A DNA stretch of 49,606 bases from Candidatus Microbacterium stercoravium (GTDB lineage Bacteria > Actinomycetota > Actinomycetes > Actinomycetales > Microbacteriaceae), in contig DXAM01000026.1 of NCBI GenBank assembly GCA_019117025.1, positions 1 through 49,606 of the forward strand, written 5' to 3'. How positions within the stretch are numbered: position 1 is the stretch's first letter; every line of letters begins with the position of its first letter. The notes below the pieces were generated by a model. The model was not told the DNA's origin. It did not search any database and worked only from the letters and a program-made list of their open reading frames with translations. Both the position numbers and the translations under genes were made by a program. This document shows positions 27,561 through 38,625 of this stretch, piece after piece.

Positions 27561-28306
27561 TGTCCGTCGACGAGCCGGAGAAGGCCGAGGCCACGGCGCT
27601 GACGCCGCCCGCGCCCGAAGAGGCCGGTGCGTCGCACGCGATCGGGCAGGCGCTCAGCGACGCGGCGCGCCGCGCGGGCATGGATCCGTCGGACGACGCG
27701 ACGACGGGGAAGATCGTCTGGAAGGCGATCGGCGGTCTGCGCGGCGTCGTCGAATCGGTGCTGCCGCTCGTCGTGTTCCTCGTGAGCCTCTCGGTGTGGC
27801 CCGATCAGCTCGTCATCGCCGTGGCCGCCTCGATCGCCGCCGCCGGGATCTTCACGGTGGCCCGACTGATCCAGCGCCAGCCCCCATCGGCCGCGCTCGG
27901 CGGTCTCGTGGCGGTGGGCGTCGCCGGGGCCCTGGTGCTGTTCACCGGGCGCGCCGAGGACAACTTCATCCCCGGATTCATCACGAACGTCGCCTACGGC
28001 TCGGCGTTCCTGATCTCCGCGCTCCTGGGCTGGTCGCTCATCGGGCTCGCGGTCGGGTTCCTCATGGACGACGGCCTCGCGTGGCGCGCCGACAAGCGCA
28101 AGCGCCGCGCATTCTTCTGGCTCGCGATCATGTGGGCGGCCCTGTTCTTCGTGCGCCTGGGCGTGCAGCTGCCGATGTGGTTCGCGGACGTCGACGTGCA
28201 GGTGCTGGGCACCGTGAAGCTCGTCATGGGGATTCCGCTGTTCGCCCCGCTCGTCGCCGTGACATGGCTCGTCGTGCGCGCCGCATATCCGCGGAAGACG
28301 ACGTGA
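27560..28306 (+). CDS. DUF3159 membrane protein
   Basis: 248 residues, actinobacterial DUF3159. After a soluble N-terminus (about 1-60) there are five or six membrane helices, with RLIQRQPPSAALGG and ADKRKRRAFFWLAIMWAALFFVRL as basic or conserved connectors. The function is unknown, though the family is always near dut and DUF3710. The start overlaps the previous stop (TGATG). Confidence 0.9.
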   Translation: MSVDEPEKAEATALTPPAPEEAGASHAIGQALSDAARRAGMDPSDDATTGKIVWKAIGGLRGVVESVLPLVVFLVSLSVWPDQLVIAVAASIAAAGIFTVARLIQRQPPSAALGGLVAVGVAGALVLFTGRAEDNFIPGFITNVAYGSAFLISALLGWSLIGLAVGFLMDDGLAWRADKRKRRAFFWLAIMWAALFFVRLGVQLPMWFADVDVQVLGTVKLVMGIPLFAPLVAVTWLVVRAAYPRKTT

Positions 28307-28316
28307 CGCGTGGTAT

Positions 28317-28340
28317 ATTTATCTTGACATCAAGATAAAT
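28317..28340. promoter_or_regulatory. perfect palindromic operator upstream of aconitase
   Basis: ATTTATCTTGA-CA-TCAAGATAAAT, 11-bp arms with a 2-nt centre, about 90 bp before acnA. It includes TTGACA (28324-28329) and TAAATT, so it covers probable promoter elements and would act as a repressor site. The shape resembles MarR-family sites such as TamR at actinobacterial aconitase genes; that link is from memory. Confidence 0.75.
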
Positions 28341-28431
28341 TGCACGACATTAGGTCGACCTTCCTAGCCTCGGTGGCACGAGGGGAGGAAAATGGGAGCG
28401 CAATGCTGCGGTCGACCAGAAGGAGACGCCC

Positions 28432-31245
<2,814 letters not shown>

Positions 31246-31260
31246 TCCGCTGCTGAGCAT

Positions 31261-31298
31261 CGAGGCCCCTCGCACCCGACCGGGAGCGAGGGGCCTCG
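31261..31298 (+). terminator. hairpin terminator after acnA
   Basis: Perfect 13-bp arms CGAGGCCCCTCGC / GCGAGGGGCCTCG with a 12-nt loop, 15 nt after the acnA stop. Confidence 0.75.
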
Positions 31299-31330
31299 TC
31301 GCGTCCCGCGAGATTTCCAGCCCGGGGGCG

Positions 31331-31336
31331 TAGTGT
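31331..31336 (+). promoter_or_regulatory. -10 element of leaderless dxs promoter
   Basis: TAGTGT lies 7 nt before the dxs ATG, with no Shine-Dalgarno sequence between. Confidence 0.5.
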
Positions 31337-31343
31337 CGAAATC

Positions 31344-33296
31344 ATGAGTCTGCTTGGTTCGATCTCGGGACCCCGGGATCTCGATCGCCTGTCGAAGCGC
31401 GAGCTGGTGGAGCTCGCCGGCGAGGTGCGGGAGTTCCTCGTCGAGAACGTGTCGCAGACCGGCGGTCATCTCGGGCCGAACCTCGGCGTCGTCGAGCTCA
31501 CGATCGCCCTGCACCGCGTCTTCGAATCGCCGGCAGATCCGATCGTCTGGGACACGGGCCACCAGTCGTACGTGCATAAGCTGCTGACGGGGCGCCAGGA
31601 CTTCCGCGACCTGCGCTCGCGCGGCGGCCTCGCCGGTTACCCGCAGCGCTCCGAGAGCGCGCACGACGTCGTCGAGTCGTCGCACGCGTCGAGCTCGCTG
31701 AGCTGGGCTGACGGCATCTCGCGCGCCTTCGCGCGCACGGGGCGCGAGGACCGGCATGTCGTGGCGGTCGTGGGCGACGGTGCGCTCACCGGCGGCATGA
31801 CGTGGGAAGCGCTCAACAACATCACCGATGACAATGACCGCAATCTCGTGATCGTCGTCAACGACAACGGTCGCAGCTATGCTCCGACGATCGGCGGCAT
31901 GGCCCGATACCTGAACCGCGTGCGCACGGCCAGCACCTACCGCGACCTCCACGAGAAATCGGGCAATCTCGCACGTCGGCTCGGCAAGGTCGGGCGCGCA
32001 CTCTACCGCGGCGTGCGCGGCGGCACGCACGGCTTCCTCTCGCGGTTCGTCAACAACTCGGCGCTCTACGCGCAGCTCGACATCAAGTACCTCGGCCCCG
32101 TCGACGGCCACGATCTGCCCGCGCTCATGGAGACGCTCGAACTGGCGAAGAGCTACAGCGCGCCGGTGCTCGTGCACGTCATCACCGAGAAGGGGCGCGG
32201 ATACGAGCCGGCCCGCAACGACGAGGCCGACCAGTTCCACGCAGTCGGAAAGATCGATCCCGAGACGGGGCGTCCGGTCGGCAGCGGATCCGGCGAGTCG
32301 TGGACGAGCATCTTCGCCGACAGCCTGGTGTCGGTGGGCGAGCAGCGCGACGACGTGATCGCGATGACGGCCGCGATGCTGCGGCCGACGGGTCTCGCGC
32401 CCTTCGCCGAGCGGTTCCCCGATCGCGTCTACGACGTGGGCATCGCCGAGCAGCACGCGGTGACCAGTGCGGCGGGCCTCGCATACGGCGGCCTGCATCC
32501 CGTGGTCGCGCTGTACGCCACCTTCGTCAACCGCGCGTTCGATCAGGTGCTGATGGATGTCGCCCTCCACAAGGCGGGCGTGACTTTCGTCTTCGACCGC
32601 TCGGGCGTGACCGGACCCGATGGCCCGAGCCACCACGGCATGTGGGACCTCGCGCTGCTGAACATCGTGCCGAACATCCGCATCGCCGCGCCGCGCGACG
32701 CCGAGCGCCTGCGGGAGGAGCTCGATGAGGCCGTCGCGGTCGAGGACGCGCCGACCGTGATCCGCTTCCCGAAGGGCGAGGTCGGTGACGAGATCCCGGC
32801 GCTCGAGCGCCTGGACGACGGCGTGGATCTGCTGTTCCGCGAGGGCGACGAGGATGTGCTGCTCGTCGGCATCGGGCCGTTCGCGCGCACTGCGCTCGAT
32901 GTCGCGCAGCGCCTCCGGGCGCAGGGCATCGGTGCGACCGTGATCGACCCCCGCTGGGTCGTTCCCGTCGCCGGCTCCCTCGTCGACCTCGCCGCCCGCC
33001 ATCGCCTCGTGATCACGCTCGAAGACGGGATCCGCGTGGGCGGCATCGGCACGCGCGTGCGCCAGGTGCTGCGCGAGGCGAGCATCGACACGGCCGTCGA
33101 CGAGCTCGGCCTGCCCGATGAGTTCATCGATCACGCGTCGCGTGATGAGATCCTCGCCGACACGGGGCTGACGCCGGCGAAGATCGCGCAGGACGTGGTC
33201 GCGCAGGTGCTCGGCACCCGCGTGCCGGTTGCGCGCCCGGAGACACCGAGCACGGCCCCCGCGGCCGCGGAGCGCGCGCGCCGCAAGACGCGCTGA
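31344..33296 (+). CDS. dxs: 1-deoxy-D-xylulose-5-phosphate synthase
   Basis: 650 residues. It condenses pyruvate and glyceraldehyde 3-phosphate with thiamine diphosphate, the first step of the MEP isoprenoid pathway. Motifs are GGHLGPNLGVVELT, WDTGHQSYVHKLLTGR, the TPP site VVGDGALTGGMTWEALNN, YLGPVDGHDLPAL, the catalytic IAEQHAVTSAAGLA and DRSGVTGPDGPSHHGMWD. The basic, Ala-rich C-terminal tail (about 630-650) is not conserved. The start is supported by the leaderless-type TAGTGT. The upstream part of the frame shows no homology. Confidence 0.96.
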   Translation: MSLLGSISGPRDLDRLSKRELVELAGEVREFLVENVSQTGGHLGPNLGVVELTIALHRVFESPADPIVWDTGHQSYVHKLLTGRQDFRDLRSRGGLAGYPQRSESAHDVVESSHASSSLSWADGISRAFARTGREDRHVVAVVGDGALTGGMTWEALNNITDDNDRNLVIVVNDNGRSYAPTIGGMARYLNRVRTASTYRDLHEKSGNLARRLGKVGRALYRGVRGGTHGFLSRFVNNSALYAQLDIKYLGPVDGHDLPALMETLELAKSYSAPVLVHVITEKGRGYEPARNDEADQFHAVGKIDPETGRPVGSGSGESWTSIFADSLVSVGEQRDDVIAMTAAMLRPTGLAPFAERFPDRVYDVGIAEQHAVTSAAGLAYGGLHPVVALYATFVNRAFDQVLMDVALHKAGVTFVFDRSGVTGPDGPSHHGMWDLALLNIVPNIRIAAPRDAERLREELDEAVAVEDAPTVIRFPKGEVGDEIPALERLDDGVDLLFREGDEDVLLVGIGPFARTALDVAQRLRAQGIGATVIDPRWVVPVAGSLVDLAARHRLVITLEDGIRVGGIGTRVRQVLREASIDTAVDELGLPDEFIDHASRDEILADTGLTPAKIAQDVVAQVLGTRVPVARPETPSTAPAAAERARRKTR

Positions 33297-33340
33297 CGAA
33301 GAGATCGGCCCAGGCGAACGCCTGGGCCGATCTCTTCGTC
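33295..33340. terminator. very long bidirectional hairpin terminator
   Basis: Perfect 22-bp arms (GACGAAGAGATCGGCCCAGG, plus CG, and its exact complement) with only AA between them, from the dxs stop to just before the FadB-like stop. Confidence 0.85.
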
Positions 33341-33347
33341 TGACGCG

Positions 33348-35483
33348 CTACTTCACGCCGACGATGCGCGGCGAGTGGAAGTCGCCGCCCGCGGCGCGCT
33401 CGGATGCGCCCACGCGGTCGAGGTAGGGGGTCGCGCCGCCATCGATCATCGGCCACCCGGCACCGAGGATGAGAGCGAGATCGATGTCTTCGACCTCGGG
33501 CACGACCTTCTCGTCGAGCATGAGACGGATCTCCTGCGCGAGCTGATCCTCGACGCGGCGCAGGATCTGGTCGTTGCTCGCGGGGGAGCTGCCGACCTCG
33601 ATGACTTTGCGCGCCTGCTTCGACCAGCCGGTGATGCCGCGCTTCTTATCGCGCTCGAGCGGATCGTCGATCTCGGCGATCGCGTGCAGGTTCGGCGAGG
33701 CGTAGAAGCGCTCGGGGAAGTGCTTCACCATCGTGTCCTGCACGTGCGCCGCGACCTTCCAGCCCACGAGGTCGATGAGCTCGAACGGCCCCATCGGCAG
33801 CCCGAGCGGTTCGAACGCCTTCTCGACGTCGACCACGTCGGCGCCCTCATCGACGGCACGGCTCGCCTCTCCCATGACCTTGGCGAGCAGACGGTTCACG
33901 ATGAAGCCCGGTGCATCGGCGGATCCGATCGCATTCTTGCGCAGGTTCTTCGCGACGACGAAAGCGGTGGCAACGGCCTCATCGCTCGCCTGAGGTGTGC
34001 GCACGACCTCGACGAGCGGCATCACCGCAACGGGGTTGAAGAAGTGGAATCCGACGAGGCGCTCCGGGTGCGACAGCACCGAGCCGATCTCCTCGACCGA
34101 GAGCGACGACGTGTTCGTCGCCAGGATCGCGTCGTCGGCGATGAAGCGTTCGACCTCGCGGAACACCTCCTGCTTGACCGCTGTCTCTTCGAAGACGGCC
34201 TCGATCACGAAGTCGCAGTCTGCGAAGTCGGCCTTGTCGGTCGTTCCGGTGACGAGGGCGCGCAGCCGGTTGGCGGTGTCGCTGTCGAGGCGCCCCTTGC
34301 CCTCGAGCTTCGCGATCTCGTCGTGGATCGACGCGATGCCCTTCTCGACGCGCTCCTGCGAGACGTCGGTGATCACGACCGGCACCTGAAGACGGCGCAC
34401 GAACAGCAGGGCGAACTGACTGGCCATGAGGCCGGCGCCGATCACGCCGACCTTCGTCACGGCGCGCGAGAGATCCTTGTCCGGCGCCCCGACGGGGCGC
34501 TTCGCGCGCTTCTGCACGAGGTCGAACGCGTACATCGACGCCGCGAACTCATCGCTCGCCACGAGATCCGCCAGCGCTTCGTCCTCGCGCGCGAAGCCCT
34601 CCTCCTTCGTGCCCTTCGCGGCCTTCGCGAGCAGGTCGAGCGCGCGGTACGGCGAGAGCGGCATGGGGCCGACGCTGTTCTCGAGCATGCTGCGCGCGAT
34701 CTTGATCGCGGCCGGCCACTTGACGCTGCGCTCGATCTTGCCGGGCGCATTCCGGCGTTCGACCGTGATCGAACCCGCGAGCACTCCGTCGGCCCACCGC
34801 AGCGACGCCTCGAGGAAGTCGGCGGGGGAGAAGATCGCGTCGAAGATGCCGAGCTCGAACGCCTTCTGCGGCTTCAGCGTGCGGTTCTGCTTCAGCGGGT
34901 TCGAGACGGCCACGTCGAGGGCGTTCTCGATGCCGATGAGGTTCGGCAGCAGGTAGGCCCCGCCCCAGCCCGGGATGATGCCGAGGAACACCTCGGGCAG
35001 CGCGAGCGCTGCAGCCGACGAATCGACCGTGCGGTAGGTGGAGTTCAGTGCGATCTCGAGGCCGCCGCCGAGCGCCAGACCGTTCACGAACGAGAACGAC
35101 GGCACGCCGAGGCCGCCGAGCTTGCCGAGCACCTGGTGCCCGCGCTGGGCGATCTTCAGCGCGAGGTCGCGCGAGCTGAGCGCAGAGATCTGCGAGAGGT
35201 CGGCGCCGGCCGCGAAGATGTACGGCTTTCCGGTGACGGCGACCGCATCGATCTCGCCCTTCGCAGCGCGTTCGGCGAGCGCGTCGAGGGTGTCGCCGAG
35301 CTCGCGCAGCGTGAGCGGACCGAGCGTATTCGGTCGCTTGTGGTCGCGCCCGTTGTCGAGCGTGATGAGTGCGATCGTGCGACCGCTCGGCAGGTTCACG
35401 TCGCGCACGAGCGCGTGCGTGATCACCTCGTCGACGGACGCCTGCTCGAGGTCGCTGAAATCGATGGTGCTGTAATCGGTCAT
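33348..35483 (-). CDS. fadB: FadB-like multifunctional enoyl-CoA hydratase / 3-hydroxyacyl-CoA dehydrogenase
   Basis: 711 residues. The N-terminal crotonase domain (VAVTGKPYIFAAGADLSQ, NGLALGGGLEIALN, LPEVFLGIIPGWGG) hydrates enoyl-CoA. A Rossmann domain from about residue 350 (VGVIGAGLMASQFALLFVRR) and the C-terminal dehydrogenase domain (VIEAVFEETAVKQEVFREVE, HFFNPVAVMPLVEVV, DAPGFIVNRLL) oxidise 3-hydroxyacyl-CoA. It works with the thiolase that ends 8 nt upstream on the same strand. ATG 35483 is the start consistent with homology (MTDYSTIDFSDLE). Confidence 0.92.
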   Translation of the reverse strand: MTDYSTIDFSDLEQASVDEVITHALVRDVNLPSGRTIALITLDNGRDHKRPNTLGPLTLRELGDTLDALAERAAKGEIDAVAVTGKPYIFAAGADLSQISALSSRDLALKIAQRGHQVLGKLGGLGVPSFSFVNGLALGGGLEIALNSTYRTVDSSAAALALPEVFLGIIPGWGGAYLLPNLIGIENALDVAVSNPLKQNRTLKPQKAFELGIFDAIFSPADFLEASLRWADGVLAGSITVERRNAPGKIERSVKWPAAIKIARSMLENSVGPMPLSPYRALDLLAKAAKGTKEEGFAREDEALADLVASDEFAASMYAFDLVQKRAKRPVGAPDKDLSRAVTKVGVIGAGLMASQFALLFVRRLQVPVVITDVSQERVEKGIASIHDEIAKLEGKGRLDSDTANRLRALVTGTTDKADFADCDFVIEAVFEETAVKQEVFREVERFIADDAILATNTSSLSVEEIGSVLSHPERLVGFHFFNPVAVMPLVEVVRTPQASDEAVATAFVVAKNLRKNAIGSADAPGFIVNRLLAKVMGEASRAVDEGADVVDVEKAFEPLGLPMGPFELIDLVGWKVAAHVQDTMVKHFPERFYASPNLHAIAEIDDPLERDKKRGITGWSKQARKVIEVGSSPASNDQILRRVEDQLAQEIRLMLDEKVVPEVEDIDLALILGAGWPMIDGGATPYLDRVGASERAAGGDFHSPRIVGVK

Positions 35484-35491
35484 CGGTCCGG

Positions 35492-36703
35492 TCACTTCCT
35501 CTTCGCCTTCTTGCCCGTGTAGTGCGGGTTCTCCCACACCACGCTGCCGCCCTGCCCGAGCCCCACGCACATGGCCGTGAGCCCGTAGCGCACGTCGGGA
35601 CGCTCGGCGAACTGCGCCGCGAGCTGGATCATGAGGCGCACGCCGCTCGCGGCGAGCGGGTGGCCCAGCGCGATTGCGCCGCCCCACGGGTTCACGCGGG
35701 CGTCGTCATCGGCGATGCCGAAATGATCGAGGAAGCTCAGCACCTGCACGGCGAACGCCTCGTTGAGCTCGAAGAGGCCGATGTCGTCGATCGTCAGACC
35801 GGCCTTCGCGAGCGCCTTCTCCGTCGACGGGATCGGGCCGATGCCCATGACCTCGGGCTCGACGCCGCTGTATCCGAACGACACCATGCGCATCTTCGGC
35901 GTGAGGCCGAGCTCCTTGACCGCGTCGGATCCGGCGAGCAGGCTGATCGTCGCACCGTCGGTCAGCGGCGACGAGGTGCCGGCGGTGACGCGGCCGTGCG
36001 GGCGGAACGGTGTCTTGAGCCCCGCAAGATCGGCCATGGACGTCTCGGGCCGGCGGCCTTCGTCCTCGGTCGCGAGGCCGAGGGCGCCGTCGGCATCTGC
36101 GACAGCGACGGGAACGAGGTCGGGCTGAATGAGGCCCTTCTCATACGCCGCCTGCACCTTCTGCTGGCTGAGCATGCCGAACCGGTCGGCGCGCTGCTTG
36201 GTGAGCTGGGGGAACCGGTCGTGCAGACGCTCCGCCGTGACACCCATGTTGAGCGCCTGCGGGTCGACGAGCTTCTCCGCAACGAACCTCGGGTTCGGGT
36301 CGGCGTTCGCCCCGATCGGGTGGTGCCCCATGTGTTCCACGCCGCCGGCGATGGCGAGGTCGTACGCGCCGAAGCCGATCGACGCTCCCATGGTGGTGAC
36401 CGCGGTCATGGCGCCGGCGCACATGCGCTCGATCGCGAGCCCCGGCACCGACTGCGGCAGCCCGGCGAGCATGGCGACGGTGCGGCCGAGGGTGAGCCCC
36501 TGGTCGCCGGTCTGCGACGTCGCGGAGATCGCCACGTCGTCGATGCGATCTCCCGGAACGCTGCTGTTGCGCTCCATCAGCCCGATGAGCGCTTTGACAG
36601 CGAGGTCATCCGCTCGGGTGCGTGCGTACATCCCCTTGTCGCCTGCGCGACCGAAGGGGGTGCGAACTCCGTCGACGAAATAGACGTCGGTCAGCTTGGC
36701 CAC
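35492..36703 (-). CDS. fadA: acetyl-CoA acyltransferase (thiolase)
   Basis: 403 residues. It cleaves 3-ketoacyl-CoA in beta-oxidation. The nucleophilic cysteine is Cys95 in IERMCAGAMTAV; the C-terminal marks are GIGPIPSTEKAL, LNEAFAVQVL, WGGAIALGHPLAASG and the second catalytic Cys in TAMCVGLGQGG. It starts at GTG 36703 with AGGAGG 4 nt upstream, a strong site. It is the first gene of a two-gene fadA-fadB operon on the minus strand. The longer frame upstream is not conserved. Confidence 0.93.
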   Translation of the reverse strand: MAKLTDVYFVDGVRTPFGRAGDKGMYARTRADDLAVKALIGLMERNSSVPGDRIDDVAISATSQTGDQGLTLGRTVAMLAGLPQSVPGLAIERMCAGAMTAVTTMGASIGFGAYDLAIAGGVEHMGHHPIGANADPNPRFVAEKLVDPQALNMGVTAERLHDRFPQLTKQRADRFGMLSQQKVQAAYEKGLIQPDLVPVAVADADGALGLATEDEGRRPETSMADLAGLKTPFRPHGRVTAGTSSPLTDGATISLLAGSDAVKELGLTPKMRMVSFGYSGVEPEVMGIGPIPSTEKALAKAGLTIDDIGLFELNEAFAVQVLSFLDHFGIADDDARVNPWGGAIALGHPLAASGVRLMIQLAAQFAERPDVRYGLTAMCVGLGQGGSVVWENPHYTGKKAKRK

Positions 36704-36779
36704 ATTGCCTCCTGGATTTGGTGTGCTCGGCCAGCCTATGGCGAGCCCGGTCCCTGGCCGCGAGCCGGTTGGGCCGAAC

Positions 36780-37988
36780 CTACGAAGCGGCTTCCCCGTG
36801 CTCGTCGCCCGCTTGCGCCGCCTGCACAAACGCCGACAGGATGATCGGCGCGGTCTGCGCGATCTGCCAGGGGCGCGCCCCATAGCTCGCGAGGGCGGCG
36901 CCGATCGATTCTGTCGTCAGCGCGGCGGGCGGCTGCCAGGCGACGCGCCGCAGGTGATCGGGCGTCAGGAGGTTCTCGGTCGGAATCGACAGGAACTCGG
37001 CATGCGCCTCGACTGCCGGCTTCGCCGCTTTGATCCGCTCGTCGGCTTCCGGTCGACGTCCGCTCCAGGCCCGCACGGGCGGAAGCGCGTCGGTCGGGAT
37101 CCTCTCGGCGGGAAGGTCCTCCGTCGCGCGCCCGTCGACGAACGCCTGCCACCATCGATCGATCTGCGTGCGGCTCTGCCGGCCGGTGAACTCCTTCAGC
37201 CCCGACAGCTCGCCCTTGGAGCGCGGCTGTGCGGCGACGGCTGCGATGAGCGCACGGTCCGGCACCAGACGCCCGGGAGCGGTGTCGCTCTCGCGCGCGA
37301 GGGCGTCGCGTGAGAGCCAGAACGCGCGCGCGACGGCGAGATTGCGGCGGCCGCGGATCTTGTTGAGCCCGTTGAGCTTGCGCCACGGCTCGGCGGGCAG
37401 CGGCTTCGGCTCGCGCACGAGCTCCGCCGCGAACTCCTCCTCGGCCCACTCGAGCTTTCCCGTCTCGTGCAGTTCCTCGAGCATCAGGTCGCGCACGTCG
37501 AGAAGGTGCTCCACATCGAGCGCGGCGTACTCCAACCAGGACTGGGGGAGCGGCCGCGTCGACCAGTCGGCCGCCGAGTGCTCCTTCTTCAGCACGATGC
37601 CGAGCGTGCGCTCGACCACCGCGCCGAGCCCGACCTTCGGCCACCCGAGCAGCCGGGCCGAGAGCTCGGTGTCGAAGATCCGCGGCGGCACGAGACCGAG
37701 CTCTCTGAGGGAGGGCAGGTCCTGCGAGGCAGCATGGAAGACCCATTCGTCGTCGCCGATCGCGCGCTGCAGCGACGACATGTCGCCGATCGCGGGCGGA
37801 TCGAAGAGGAACGCCCCCGCATCGCGGCGGAAGACCTGCACCAGGTACGCGCGCGCCGAGTATCGGAACCCGCTGGCCCGTTCGACATCCACGGCCACGG
37901 GGCCGCTCGCCTCCGCCAACGTCCGGCAGGCGGTTTCGAAGTCATCGGCGGTGTCGATCACGCGATACGAAATGACGGGCTCCTTCAC
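36780..37988 (-). CDS. RNase D-like 3'-5' exonuclease with HRDC domain
   Basis: 402 residues. The DEDD exonuclease domain shows VAVDVERASG (Asp34, Glu36), WVFHAASQDLPSLRELG with the second Asp, and the C-terminal WLEYAALDVEHLLDV carrying the Tyr and last Asp (DEDDy type). An HRDC domain follows (about 215-290), then a C-terminal extension typical of actinobacterial homologues. It likely trims structured RNA 3' ends, as RNase D does. The start overlaps the DUF3000 region end only loosely (gap about 36 nt). Confidence 0.88.
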   Translation of the reverse strand: MKEPVISYRVIDTADDFETACRTLAEASGPVAVDVERASGFRYSARAYLVQVFRRDAGAFLFDPPAIGDMSSLQRAIGDDEWVFHAASQDLPSLRELGLVPPRIFDTELSARLLGWPKVGLGAVVERTLGIVLKKEHSAADWSTRPLPQSWLEYAALDVEHLLDVRDLMLEELHETGKLEWAEEEFAAELVREPKPLPAEPWRKLNGLNKIRGRRNLAVARAFWLSRDALARESDTAPGRLVPDRALIAAVAAQPRSKGELSGLKEFTGRQSRTQIDRWWQAFVDGRATEDLPAERIPTDALPPVRAWSGRRPEADERIKAAKPAVEAHAEFLSIPTENLLTPDHLRRVAWQPPAALTTESIGAALASYGARPWQIAQTAPIILSAFVQAAQAGDEHGEAAS

Positions 37989-38024
37989 GAGGGGATGAGG
38001 CGGGTTCCATTCTCGCGGAATCCG

Positions 38025-38603
38025 TCAGGCGGGGTGAGCGCCGGGACGGAGCACCGCGATGCCCTCGGAACCGGGAGGGAGCCCGGCGAGCATGCAGACG
38101 AGCTCGGCCCAGGCATCGATGTGCGCGGGGGAGGGCTCATCGGGGGACCACGAAGCGCGCAGCTCGATCTGGGCGCCATCGCCCTGAGACGCAAGGGAGC
38201 CGAAGCCCCGCGAGACGGTCTTCGTCGCCGTGCCGGCGAGTGCCCGGCACGCAGCGCCGCGTTCGGCGAGGGCGTCGGTGAGCCACGACCACGCGACGTC
38301 GGCGAGCAGCGGATCCGTGCCGATCTCGGGCTCGAGGGGAGCCTGCGCGAACGTGACGATGCGCCACGCGCCGTCCCATGCGTCGGGCTCGGCGGGATCG
38401 TGCAGCAGGATGAAGCGGCCCGTGCCGAACGGCGAGTCGCCGTGGGAATCGGGACGCACGTCTGCCGCGAAGGCGATGCTGTCGGGTGCGAGGCCCGTGG
38501 GCGAGGGGATCTGGCGCACGGCCAGGTCGTCGCGGAACGTCGCCGACCGCAGTCGCTCTGCGGCGGCTTCGAATCCGCGGGAGAATCCGCCATCGACGTC
38601 CAC
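38025..38603 (-). CDS. DUF3000 protein
   Basis: 192 residues, actinobacterial DUF3000, commonly next to the RNase D-like gene, as here. It begins DVDGGFSRGFEAAAERLRSATFRDDLAVRQIPSP and has the conserved LLHDPAEPDAWDGAWRIVTFAQAPLEPE, DVAWSWLTDAL, ASWSPDEP and ELVCMLAGLPP segments. The function is unknown. The start is GTG 38603, supported by TAGTCT on the minus strand 6 nt upstream. It is divergent from the hydrolase with 22 bp between starts. Confidence 0.9.
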   Translation of the reverse strand: MDVDGGFSRGFEAAAERLRSATFRDDLAVRQIPSPTGLAPDSIAFAADVRPDSHGDSPFGTGRFILLHDPAEPDAWDGAWRIVTFAQAPLEPEIGTDPLLADVAWSWLTDALAERGAACRALAGTATKTVSRGFGSLASQGDGAQIELRASWSPDEPSPAHIDAWAELVCMLAGLPPGSEGIAVLRPGAHPA

Positions 38604-38609
38604 GCGGTC

Positions 38610-38619
38610 AGACTAGGCT
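38610..38619. promoter_or_regulatory. overlapping divergent -10 elements (shared TA)
   Basis: Minus-strand TAGTCT (38615-38610) and plus-strand TAGGCT (38614-38619) share the two bases 38614-38615. Each lies 6 nt before its own GTG start (38603 minus, 38626 plus). The whole intergenic region is 22 bp. Confidence 0.6.
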
Positions 38620-38625
38620 GATTGT

